64,000 bases of DNA from Wolfiporia cocos (lineage: Eukaryota > Basidiomycota > Agaricomycetes > Polyporales > Phaeolaceae): NCBI GenBank assembly GCA_029448655.1, contig JACCLO010000002.1, positions 558,001-622,000 on the forward strand, read 5' to 3'. Within the stretch, counting starts at the first letter, position 1. Each line of letters starts with the position of its first letter. Made by a program: the position numbers and the translations under genes. The notes beneath the pieces were generated by a model that did not search any database, was not told where the DNA came from, and saw nothing but the letters and a program-made list of their open reading frames with translations. Positions 22,951 through 34,600 of this stretch are shown here, piece after piece.

Positions 22951-24100
22951 TTACGTATCGCCTGCAGCAATTGCAAAGTTTTGTTGCAAGGCCAAGGCCA
23001 TCGCTCCGCTATCGGAGATGACATTGATCTGGAAGAGAAGGGCGTCAGTGGAACATGATCGGCGAACAGGCATGTGGCATCGAGAATGTATCTCAGGAGG
23101 CGGGTGTTCAATGTCAACACCCGTGATTTCCACGTATCGCCGCGGAGATTAGAGGGGCAAAACAAAGGGCAACGCACCATGTCGAAACCCTCCTTCGCAC
23201 GTCTGGCTGCCGCAGCACCAGAAGTACAGTACATTGCACTGTGACCAGCAAGCGTTCACATGTTACGTTAGTCGGGGAATATCAACTGATATAAATCATA
23301 CCATTTCTTCCCGTGTGCGTGTGCCTTACGGAGGATCTCCTGGATCATAGCCTCGATATCAGGATGCGGGTCAGGAGACGGTGGAGGATATCCGTGAGCC
23401 AACGATAAGTCGTACGGGCCAATGAATACACCGTCTTGTTTGTACAAAGGTTCATTCACTCAGCTTCCCTGCAAGAAGGGACTGGAACATACCTAATCCT
23501 TCGACTGAAAGAATCGCATCCAAATTCTGCATGGCCTCCACGGTCTCGATCTGTACAATTACGATAATGCCGTCGTTGGCAGTGTTCAAGTATTCGGCAG
23601 CCGAGAGACCCCAGATGGATTCGGTGAAGGGGCTCCCGTACCCACGCCTTCCCTGTGGAGGGAAGCGGGCCGCTGCAACGACAGCCGTTGCTTGGGCGGC
23701 AGTGGACACCTACGCAAGCCATAGCCCACCTCATTGTTATTCCAGATGCATCCGACGGAGTCGCATGTCAGCGTACCATTGGCACAACAACACCCCGTGC
23801 GCCAGCGTCCAAAGCATACTTGATCTGCCATGCGGCGCTGCTTTCAGCACAGGCACCTGTCGCTGGAATGCGTACGATGACGCTGGGCGCGGAACTTCCC
23901 AAGCTCGACACGGCCTGGATGGTCTCACCAGCGCCGGGCTGAAGCGATGTCATTCCGTGCTCGCAATCGACAGCGATCCATGAGAGATGGGGAGAAGCAG
24001 CCGCGGCGGTGCGCGCGTTAAGGGCGCCCGGCAGTGTGATCCACGCGCCGAACGCTGGCTTGGAAGCACGAAGAGCCTTAATCAGTGTTTGAGACGCCAT
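22951..24100 (-). CDS. HpcH/HpaI-family aldolase
   Basis: Five exons run from 24100 down to the TAA at 22951. MASQTLIKALRASKPAFGAWITLPG begins the TIM barrel. WIAVDCEHG supplies the general-base His, ARGVVVPMV the barrel loop, IVIVQIETVEAM the metal-binding Glu, and VEGLDGVFIGPYDLSLAHG the metal-binding Asp. After that come KKCAMYCTSGAAAARRAKEGFDM and INVISDSGAMALAL. The family makes or breaks bonds between pyruvate and an aldehyde (4-hydroxy-2-oxo acids); substrates in fungi are not predictable. An unusually long last intron (about 165 nt) precedes the final exon. It is convergent with flavoprotein B; whether it belongs to the terpene block is open. Confidence 0.87.
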
Positions 24101-25432
24101 GCGGAGTGTTTCGGCTATAGCCTGAACGAGTTGTTTACACTTTATAGGGGCTTTTGAAGGTGGGATGTAAGTGGAACGTGACCTTGCTTCGAAGACGGGG
24201 TTGACTTCGACGGGGTTGAAGAGAATACCCAGACGGAAAGTCTACGGAGTCGCGATGACGTGCTAAGGGCCAGAAACCTACCATCTTCACGTTCTGATGA
24301 ATTCAGTGAAGTTCAGGAAAGCATCGCGAACTGGTTATTAAGCAAGAGGTCTCGGCTTCTCAGAGCAGTCATAGTGGATCGTCTGCTCAGCTGACCGACA
24401 TGAAGACTGGTGTGACTAGCAATGTGAGAGAGCAGCTCGGGATTTCGGGGTTCATTATGGTGGTATGACGAGCTCAGCAGACCTAAGCAATGGTCAAAAC
24501 CATTCGTCACGCGGCCGAGAGCAAAATAGCAAAGCACAGGTATCTTGGGGGGCCCTGTATACCCAGAAAGACCTTGATGCTGGGCATTAGCACGTTCAAT
24601 TTGACAAGCCCTTTTGGCCAGTCCAGATCGTCTGTCAATGAGATTTTGTTCAAGAAAGCAGCTTGGTAAAATGGTGCTATCAGCCACCACGCAAAAAATG
24701 TGGTGCACAATGTAATGTCCACCAGTAGCAGAAAGTATGTCCCCGAAGAGAAAAGCACAATATGAGACTCATGGTCGAGAGAGAGAGAGCTAGGCGAGAA
24801 ATTGAAATTAGCACCTATATAGTCTGATAACGTAAGCTTATCTCAGTGGTGGTACAACGACTTAGTTGCTGTACCTAGACAACGTAAGCTTATCTACGGG
24901 TACAGCGCATAAGTACGGTATATCGTATGCGTATCGTGGGAGACATACTTCAGTCGTGGGGTGGTACAACGACTGAGGAAACGAGCGAGCGAGGCTATTC
25001 GAACCTAACTACACGTGACTTTGGCAGTTTGACATACGGTGGCAGCGGAAGTACGTTCGGTGACGACACTCCCCCTCAGCGCGAACGAGGGAAAGCGATG
25101 AAAGAGAGAGAATGTCGCATGTAAGGTGGAAAGACAAAAGAGAGAGTGTACTGTACAGTAAGGGACGAACATACGTTAACGACACATATAAGCGCTCGAG
25201 CGTTACTCGTGCACGTGACTAACGCGCTCGCTCGAGCTCTCGAGCCGTTGCACCAGAGGCCATCCTCTTCGCCAGGACTCAGGTGGTATATTCACAGCTC
25301 TTATCTTAGTCTACTAGACTTTAAGAGGCTGGATAAGGTTGTACGTGTCGTGCACGGGCTGAAATAGAGCGTCGACTCAGGGAATCTGGCGAAACTTACA
25401 GTGAGCCGCTCAAAGGACTATAGACTATTATT
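24101..25432. other. Intergenic region with short direct and inverted repeats
   Basis: The minus strand at 24507-24758 can encode an 83-residue hydrophobic peptide, too weak to call. From 24789 there is a GA tract. After it, AACGTAAGCTTATCT occurs at 24829-24843 and 24881-24895, and GTGGTACAACGACT at 24849-24862 and 24961-24974. The second of these lies inside an inverted repeat, CAGTCGT (24951-24957) / ACGACTG (24969-24975). Clustered CTCGAG palindromes follow near 25195-25240. It may be promoter sequence of the dynactin gene or a relic of a small repeat element. Confidence 0.45.
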
Positions 25433-28400
25433 ATGGCTCCTGTAGAACCTCCCATTGGTGCCCTCGTAGAGATCCCCGTTGGCAGAGGGGTAGTCAGGTT
25501 TGTTGGTTCGACATCCTTTTCTGCCGGTCGCTGGATAGGCATTGAGCTATCGGGACCAACTGGCAAGAATGACGGTACTGTGCAGGGCGTGAAGTACTTC
25601 ACCTGCAAGCCCGGACATGGTATGTTCGTACGGCCCAGTCAGGTCAAAATACTCGCCGCGGAGCTGGCACCTGCGCCTCCGGTGAGTGCCCTTCGCTCTA
25701 AGCAGTGAGCAACTGGGACGAGATGATCCGTAGCCTGCAGCAGCGCGACCCTCACCGAGTCATCAGCGAGGGGCGAGCACTAATCTTTCACGCTCTCAAT
25801 CAACTCGTGCTGGTCCCTCGTCTCCAGGCCGTACTGCCCCTGCTTCACCGCGCGAAGGTACCCCCGTAAAACCTTCCAGGGGTCTCTCAGCCAGCAACTC
25901 CCTCACGCCTCCACGCACTTCGCAGCTCAGTGCAGCCTCGAATCGCAAGCCATCTCTCTCTCTACAGCCTCGAACCTCAATTGTCCGCCAGTCATCTCTC
26001 CAATCAGAGTCTAGCGCTGGCTCTCCCATCTCACGACAGCGTAGCGTCGACAGCTCTAGTTCGGATGCCGCGCCGAAGCCACCGCTTAAGAGTCCAAAGC
26101 CCTCACCCATGGCCGTGACGCTCTCTCCTGTACAACCTTCCCTGCAATCCTCGCTATTGCGGCGCGTATCATCTCCGCTGCAAGAAACCGAGCCTGAGGT
26201 TGAGGAGAGTATCGCTGATGAGCCTGAGCCGCCTGTTGTAATCCATGAAGCGACGCGTCCAAACACCCCCGTAGTATGTCTTCTGATTTAATGAATTGAA
26301 AATTGCAGCTTCATTGCAATGTTATAGCGAGTTGTCCAAGACGACTCCGAGGTCCAAGAGCTTCGCGCCAAAATCAGAGTCATGGAGGTCAAACGGGCCG
26401 AGGACGCGCGACGTGTACGCGAGCTAGAGACGCGGCTCACAGAGGCTGAATCCTTCGTCGCGCTTCGCCCGAAGCTGCAGGCGAAGCTCACGTCACAGCA
26501 AACCGAGCTCATTGCGACGCGGCGCGAGCTCGCGGATTCACAGCAGCTCGCACAAATGGCAGAGAACCGCATATTGGACACGCAGGAGCAGCTCGAGATG
26601 GCGATGCTTGACAAGGAGATGGCGGAAGAGCGCGCGGAGATCGCGGAAACGGAGCTGGAAGAGGTCAAGGAGCGGCTGGCGGTGGTAGAGGTTGAGTTAC
26701 AGGTCCTAAGGGAAGGCGGTGGTGTGTCTTGCACAATAATAACAGAACCCTTGCCCTTGCTGACAGGCTCACAAAAGGTGGCGATGAGAACAGCGAGAAT
26801 AACGTGAAGCAGTCACTCGCATATATCCAGCTCGAAAAGCAGAATGAGCGGCTGAAGGAGGCTCTTGTACGGTCAGTACTGGCCGCAACTGCACAACCCA
26901 AGGGAGCTCAACTAAGAATATCAGCCTTCGTGACATATCTCAAGAAACGGAGCAAGAGCAGCGTCGGCGGATTACGGATATGGAGAAAGATGTTAGCGAC
27001 GCGGAAGAGCTGCGAGGTGCGCTGCATTGCAAGCTGTCCGGAGACTTGCCTGACAGGTGAACTAGTGCAACTCGAGGAGGCCTTGTATAAGCTGGCCAAT
27101 GCTGAGGTACAGGTCGAGGAGCTGAAGGAACAGCTGGATGATGCACTAGGCGCCGAAGATCTGCTGGTTCAGCTGACTGAGCGGAATTTGATGCTGGGTG
27201 AGGTATGTGTATTCTTATTGCGTGCATATTGCGAGGTTTCATACTGTCTATGCGCAGAAAATCGAGGAAATGCGGATAACGATTGAGGACCTCGAGGCAC
27301 TCAGGGAGCTCAACGATGAGCTTGAAGAAAATCACGTTGAGACAGAGAAAGCCATGCAAGAAGATATCGGTGCGTGACTTTGCCTCATTACCATGACTCC
27401 CTTTTGACATTCGGCTGTGTAGACTCCAAGGAAGCGCAGATCAGAGAACAGGCCTCAAAAATCTCGACACTGGAGGACGCATGTCAGGATCTCGAGGGCA
27501 CAATCATCCAGTTCAGGGAACTGGTTATGCAACTACAAAGGTCTGCCTGTTTCCTAACATGGCGTTGGATAATCATTGATTCTTGTCTCTGCAGCGAGCT
27601 CGATACCCTTCGTGCGGAGACGCAAACAGCGCAGCACGAATCTGCCACGGCTGCCTCTCAGACTGCCGCGATGATATCATTAAATCTCAGGCTGCAATCC
27701 TCTGCATCGAAGAATCAAGCTCGTCACATTGACCTAGAAGTCAAGAGGATCGAGGCAAAGGAGGCTCGGGACCTCCTGGGCATCATTCAGGTTTGTTCCT
27801 AGACCTCTTGCGCTACTGGACGATGCTAAGAACATTCCTTCCAGCCGTATCTGCCTCAGCTATATGTGGAGACCGACATGGACGCCACTAGCTGCTATCT
27901 ATTCTTCCAACGCCTGGCATTGAAAATAGATCTCATCAACACGGTGGTGGCTCAGGCCCACAACCTGCCTGAATCATTGAACGGACCGGTGTCGGACGTT
28001 TTAGTAGGGGTTTGCGAGGTATGGCGTTGATCGTGCTGTGTGCTGAGCTGTGTCTGACATAAGTAGATGCGAGGCCGCCTATCAAGCTTGTCTACCACAT
28101 GCAAGCGCTTCGCCGCTGTTCTGCGTAGATGCGACGTAGAGTCATTCTTGAACATTGGCCGCATATATCCTGATGTTGCGCCGATGGAGAAGCGGATCGA
28201 CATGCACATCGACCTACTTCGTCGCGAGGAATTCCGTGAACTGGAATGTGTCAGTGATGCTGCGAAGTAAGTCCCTCACCCATCAACTTACCCTCTGAGC
28301 TAAGGAAATGCGTCGCCTAGGATGCAGGCTCAATTTGATCACCTATCGGAGACGTACTTCAACAGCTATGACTTTGACCTGGGTGAACGTGAACTTGGCT

Positions 28401-30141
28401 TTGCTCTGGCATTTGACCACGATCTGGAGATGTTTGCTGCCTCAGTCGGACTCATTAAGACTGCTGTAGCAGGTATCATGAAAGACCAAGGTAATAATCC
28501 TGGGATTTCCAGAGTAGCGAATTATGCTCATGCTTTTTCGAAGACGTGGAAGTTGAGCTCGGCGATATTGATGCCGAACAGCAATTCTTTGGACCGCTGC
28601 AGAAGCTGCTCGACCAGTGTAGAGGCGCGAAAGTCCTATCCAAGTATGACAATGCCATGTCTTTTGTGGCTTGGGTGCTCAATAGTCTTGTAGGAAACTT
28701 GCAAAGCGTCTTGAAGACTTAACGCAAGATTCTGCAGCCCTGAGGGCCCAGCTGGTTCCTCAGCTACAAGCTCTCAACAATGTCGTACCTGAGCTGGTCA
28801 ACTTCGGTATCTCGGTAATAACCTACCCTGTAGCTGTGTAAACCCCGGCTAACGCCTTGCATGAATTTTTCTAGCTCGCGCAACAAGTCATGCCGCACCT
28901 TGGTGATGTGCGGAGTGCAAAGGCACCGTTCAAGCTCTCGGCAGTGCTATCCTTTGTCAGACAGACTGCAGCATCAACTGTCGCCAAGGGACGAACTGAC
29001 GACGTATCATCGTGGGACGCCGTTGCCGAGTTCTTCTCGCAGGTTGTGCAGGAAGCTAGCAAATTGCTACCAGTGGCCTTGGAGTCGGAGAACGTTGTCA
29101 AGAGTGAGTATTACGGAACTCGTCCCAGTGCAGTATTGACTCATATGTGTGTTCAGTCGCTGGAACGGCTCCATGGGTTGTTCGCATTGACGAGATCAAG
29201 GCGGCGACAGCGATTAACGTGGAGGCAGAGCGCAAGGTCGCACAGTTGAACGATGAGATGCAAGGCCTCGTACGCACACTCAAGACCAAGGATCAGAACA
29301 CCCAGGAGGCATCTGTCAAGATTGAGCTCATGGAGCGGCGCATGGAGGCGTTCAAGAAGCAGGCTGATACCTTGGTGGAGCTTGAGAACGAACTGAGCAA
29401 GGCGCGGAAGCAAGAGCGCGCATACGAAGAGGCTATGGAGCAACTCCAGGCAGACTTAGATGCCCTTGAGCAAGACAACGCTAAGCTCAAGGCTGTGGCG
29501 AACACGGCCGAGAAACAACGTAGGAAACAAACATCGTACGTTGAAATGTGGCATCTGACGCCGTTACAGCCACAGGCAACCAGCCTGCAGAGCCGGAGAA
29601 TGTACCCGTTGAGGGTAGTCTTGAAACGTCTTATCTGCTTGAACAGGTAGGACTACTTCGCATGCATGTCAATGGTAAGCTGACATCAGTATTGCAGATC
29701 GAGGCGCTTCGGGGGACTGTCCGTTTCCTTCGCACAGAAAACTCTTATCTCAAAGGTCAGGATCTCCTTAGGGAAATCGAATTGTTGCCACCACTACCAG
29801 AACCCATCACCCGAGAACAAACGCCACCGCTGGTCCCATCCACTCTCTCAGATTCGGAGGATTCAGACTCGGATGAACCAGCGCCTCCGCCAACTCTTCG
29901 CACCCTCGCTGCGGAATCCAAGCTTCTCTACCGCGAGGTCATCAAATACACGTCTTCACCACGTATTGTCGACCTATCTGCGCTCAGAGCAAAGCGAGCG
30001 GAAGGGGACAAGGGCAAGCACTGGACTCCTAAGAAGAAGACTCCCGCATATCAGGTATGGGAACGCAAGATGGAGGGAGAGCGGCTGAGCAGGCGATTGC
30101 AAAGTTTGCTCGAAAAGACGAGTCACCTTGCGTCGCGGTGA
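25433..30141 (+). CDS. Dynactin large subunit p150 (CAP-Gly)
   Basis: Links dynein to microtubules and cargo. Exon 1 encodes the CAP-Gly domain, from ALVEIPVGRGVVRFVGST through GKNDGTVQGVKYF to the GHGMFV element (residues 1-75). A Ser/Pro-rich basic linker follows (for example SNSLTPPRTSQLS), then long coiled coils (from VQELRAKIRVMEVKRAEDAR to RELVMQLQ). The dynactin domain comes next (PYLPQLYVETDMDATSCYLF to EELAQQVM-type helices), then a second coiled coil (AERKVAQLNDEMQGLVRTLK) and a C-terminal IEALRGTVRFLRTEN block. About fifteen short introns, all GT..AG, keep one frame; ambiguous junctions were settled by frame (acceptors before CCTTCGTGAC and before CCACAGGC). Total is about 1,290 residues, as expected for the fungal NUDM/Ssm4 family. 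No sign of damage. Confidence 0.92.
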
Positions 30142-30518
30142 GCCCTTGAGGATTTCTATCGCAGACTTGGAACCATCACGCATATAATACGCTGTTGTTT
30201 ATTTCCATACCCACATGTCCGCAGGCACGCACTTAATCACTGCTCAAATATGTAGATCTTGCATTGGAGGCTTCGATGTCATCTGTCCTGTCTCAAACAC
30301 CGATCCCGAGAGCTCGTGTGTCGCGCCTTCTCTGCGCGTGAGGGATCTATATCGCGAGGTTCTGAAGCAAAAAATCCACACACGTTCCTGTCCATACAGT
30401 AGAAATACAGCTACTCTCCCATAAAGTTCGTATTACAGTCCTTTTCTGAGTTTTCTATCACCAAATCGGAATGTTGAAACGAATAAAGATGGAATAAATG
30501 AACTTGATCTGGAGTCGC
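30142..30518. other. Short convergent intergenic region
   Basis: Holds the 3' ends of the dynactin gene and of the acidic protein gene on the other strand. Nothing else seen. Confidence 0.4.
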
Positions 30519-31207
30519 TCAGGATTCCTCGCTGGCCGTCCTGGCTTTCTTGGGCACTACCTCGCTGTTCTCGTCGACCTCGCCGTAGTCGCCCTGAAGC
30601 TCTCCTTTCTCTGTGAGGCGGGCGCTAAGTTCCCCGTCATCATCCTCCCTGGCTCGTTTCGTTCCGGTGGTCACAGGGGACGTGGCAACACTTTCCTCCG
30701 CAGCCTCTGCTGAGTATTCATCGTCATCCTCGTCATCCTCCTCTTCATCGTCGTTGACTTCGTCGCCCTTAGGATGCCAACGTTAGTGAGATGGCGGCGC
30801 CGAAGATAAAGCGACTATACCTTGCTCAGTAAGAGTGCAGTCAGGCTACCGCCTTGTTCACTCTGTAGATTGCGCGTGGTGGCTAAGAATCCATGACAAC
30901 GCAAGAGTTCGAAATAACGTACTGGTCCGGCTTTCTCTTCGTCTTCCTCCTCTTCGTCTTCTTCGACATATTCGTCTCCCTCTCCATCCTACATGCGCAT
31001 CACGTTCAGATTAGATGGCTTCGGTTCAAGATCTTGAATAAAATACCACACCTCTTCATCTTCGATATCATCGTACTCGTCGCTTTCCTCCTCCTCCTCT
31101 GTACGCTAGGATGTCAAGATGACGGGCGCGGATTCCTTTGGGGACCTCTCACCATCCTCGATCTCCTCTGAGGGTGCTATTGCTGCATCAGCCAATTTCT
31201 GAGACAT
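30519..31207 (-). CDS. Acidic nuclear protein, prothymosin/histone-chaperone-like
   Basis: Five exons from ATG at 31207 to TGA at 30519, about 160 residues. The start MSQKLADAAIAPSEEIED leads into long acidic runs (EEEEESDEYDDIEDEE, VEEDEEEEDEEKAGP, NDDEEEDDEDDDEYSAE). Between them is a short helix, SEQGGSLTALLLSK. The C-terminal part has KRAREDDDGELSARLTEKGE and ends PKKARTASEES. The KRARE and PKKAR clusters look like a bipartite nuclear signal. Composition and ending resemble prothymosin and other acidic histone chaperones, but the similarity is of composition, not of a proven domain. The intron boundaries lie in repetitive GAG/GAC codons and may be off by a few residues. Confidence 0.65.
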
Positions 31208-31643
31208 CCTGATGTCGGCTTTGGGGCCTGCGACTGGCACGAAATGCAGCGGAAGGGTTAAGTTGGACTGACAAAGCGGCACCGGTCTCCCGAGTTGGGT
31301 AGCCCGCGCAGTCGTGGACTGGAATGACGAAGGACGGAGGTGAACGCCACCGTATTCCCTGGAAAGGCGCCGACTACTCGCCGGACGAATCGTTCTGCAA
31401 ACTCCGCGCCACAGCTGCGGCCGCTTTACAGGGTCAGGCGTAAACGGAAGTGTGTTATGCGACGTGTTACGCTTGTTATACTATTAGTAACAAGGGGATA
31501 TCTATGCATGTCCGAGTACGAGGTATGGCAATATGTTAGTAGGCAAAAGATTGACGAGCAAGACAGCGATGATTCAAATATTCAATATTGAGTGTCCCCG
31601 ATACCAAGCCTGCGTGCACTAGATGTAGTCCAGATGAGTAGTG
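31208..31643. other. Intergenic region
   Basis: Lies between the start of the acidic-protein gene and the end of the ABC transporter. It includes the promoter of the former. No gene seen. Confidence 0.4.
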
Positions 31644-34600
31644 TCAACATATTCTCCACCATCGTTTTCTAGTCTCCATATCTTCTTCTATCACGTCGTT
31701 CTCCCGGATGACTTTGAGGAACACGCTCTCGAGAGTGGCCCTCTCGACGGTGTATTCCGTGAAGTCGGTCTGCGATGAAAGCACGCCAAATAGTTGTGCT
31801 AATGACATGCCGTTCCCTATCGGAACTTCAAAGCGTGTCGCGACATCGTCTGCCATACGGGAACCAGGAATCTGCGCCATGAGCTCTTGGGCGCGGAGCA
31901 CCTCCTCGCGAGTACGGCAAGAGAAGTGGACTTCGTAGGTGGCATAACGCTCGGCGAGGGAGTCCGTCGTACCCACCGCTGTGGTTGATTCGTTAAACTG
32001 TCGTAGTAATGCTGAAGCAACAAGCAGCTCACCAAGCATCTTCTTTGCTAGAATGCCGACTTTGTTAGCCAGTGCCGACGCCTCCTCCATCGAGTCTGTG
32101 GGGGTGTCAGAGACATTGTTGATCAACTGTTTGTTGAACGCACGGGTTGTAATCACGATAGCCTTGCCAACTGCTACTGTCCTCAGAGTGCCCCACATAT
32201 CACGCTTCATTTTCGCATCAATGCCGGTCGAGAACTCGTCGATCAATACAACGGAGGGATTTCCTGCACGTCAAATGAGAAAACTCACATGCACAAACCA
32301 TGCTTGTGAACGCACCAATAAGAGCAATAGCCAAGGCCAGCTTCCGCTGGTTCCCTCCCGACAGGCTGATCGCTAGCCTATCTGCGTACATATCTAACGA
32401 AGTTGCGCGCATCAGAGCCTGGACATTACGGTTCAGCTCTTCTCCACGATACAAGCCCTTCAGGCGTCCGTAGATCACAAGATGCTCTTCCACAGTCAGC
32501 TCGGAGTCGATGGCAGTGAACTGCGGACAGACCCCGAGCGAAAGCCGAGCTGATCGCGGATGACTGACAACGGAAACGCCATTGATCAGAACGTCACCCT
32601 CATCAGGTATCACGTCGCCGCCTGTCAGCGAGCGTCGTCAGCGAACAGAGTCAATGTCAGACGTGAATACGCACGGATCATGTTGAACGTCGTCGTTTTG
32701 CCAGCTCCATTTGGACCGAGAAGAGCGAACATAGTGTTCTCAGAGACTCCAAAGCTGACATTGTTGACCACCCTGTTGTCAGAGCTGCCATACGCCTTCA
32801 CCACGTTCAAGACGCGCAAAGCGTCGTTCGAGGCGGCAACAGCCGCCGCCTCGTCGTCTACGTCTTGTCTGCCTGCTTGTCCGGGAGCGGCACCGTTGTC
32901 ATCAGCCCTCTTTTTCATGGTCTGTTTGCGCCGTGGGAGAAGCGAGCCCGAGTCAACCCAAACCAGGATACCGAAGAGAACGAAAGCGTAGACGATGAGG
33001 TACAAGATGGGTCCGCCAAACCGCGACAACTTCCCCATCGAAGCCGTCGTTGCAGGAAGATCGCCATCGCAGAGCAGCGAAAAGAGATTGACCGACACAA
33101 ACGACGTTTGAAGCTGGACTACCGTAAGGTTTCTGTGACAAAGATAAGCAGTAGGTACGCACTGCACTCGCGACAGGGGACACGATCGACATGGTGAAAT
33201 CTAGGTGAAAGCGTCAGAGGAAAGGCCTGGATTGAAAAACCACAATCCTTACGAATCATCCTCAGGTCGTAGTTGTCTGCTGCAGTCTTCGCATAGGTCA
33301 AGGTGAGAAGGAAAGCCGCAAGGTAGAGCTAGTGTGGGAAATGTCAGGACTGTGCATGTTGAATTCCGATCAAGTGGCTGCACTCACAATGAACATCACG
33401 ACCTCATAGCCTGCAGAAGCCGCAAAGGCTGCCAACGGTGTTGTGACCACGAGGGAGACGCAATAGGAGAATAGCGCCCCGACGATCCCGTACAGCACAA
33501 GTACAACCCACTGCAGTCGTCCGTTAGTCATGACGGTGCGCATTGCATCAGCTAGAAGTACGCACGAAGAACCCGAGTCCCGAAAACTGGTTCGATGCCG
33601 TGGCGAACACGATGATGATCACGCTGGCCGCAAACAAAGAGAACACCGTATCGAACATGAGGTGCCCCAGCCAGAGACCGACGGGGTTCGACAGTCCGTT
33701 CGAGAACTGCATCGCCTGCACGGCAGACCGGCGTTCCTTCGACACGTAGAGCGAGAAGAACGCAGGGAAGACCGCCATCGCGGCCCCGTAGAACGCCACC
33801 CACTTGAGTGCAGTCAGCGTGCCCGCATCGAACCCGGGGAAGTTCTGGTAGTTCGCCACGATGGCCTGCGGGACGCCGACGCTCTTTCCGGACGCGTTGA
33901 GCGCGTGGTTGTAGACGAGATTCGACGCCAGATTCAACATGACCAACCCGTTGAGACCGGGAGGTGTGGCTTCCCATGCCACGAGTGCCTGACCTGTCTC
34001 CATGTCCATCGAGACACCACCTATAGAGAGGTTTTGGTAGTCCTGATTGATGGTGTTGACAAAAGTAGCGTTGTTGGTGATGTTCTGCACGGGGATTTGG
34101 CTGAAGGACGGGCCGAGCGTCGAGAGGAGACCCGGAGGAGATGCCAGAATCTGTGACCCAGGAACGGTCGCATTGACATCAGCGAATGTCACCGGTGAGG
34201 TTGGTAGGTACAAAGAGACACTCGTGGCGTTGCGGAACGTCTGAACACAGCTCTGGTGCGAGCGCCCGGCAATGAAGAAGAGCGGAGCACAGGATCCTGC
34301 AATCGCAACCACAAGGGCAAGCAGCGGTGTGAGCCAGCTTCGCCGAGCGATCAGGACGCGTTTGTGGAATATCGTGAAAGCCTGGCTCAGCGGAGCCCTC
34401 CGTCGACCGTTAGTCAGTTCTAGTGCAGGAGCGTTACCACGAGACAGGACGGGGAACAGCTGGCTGCCCGGTCGCTGGTTAGCATCGTCTTTCTCGTTTG
34501 TCGAGTCTGTATGTTCCTTCGATGTGATCGACTCTACCTTGTCCTTCTCGTGTTGCGTGTCGTTATTGCCATGCATGAGTCCCAGGAAGATGTCCTCGAT

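Noticed and set aside
24507..24758. 83-residue hydrophobic peptide on the minus strand
   Set aside because: Two possible membrane spans, but no partner exon, family or conserved context; left as intergenic.
33552..33977. Antisense and alternate-phase frames over the ABC transporter
   Set aside because: Shadows of the transporter exons.
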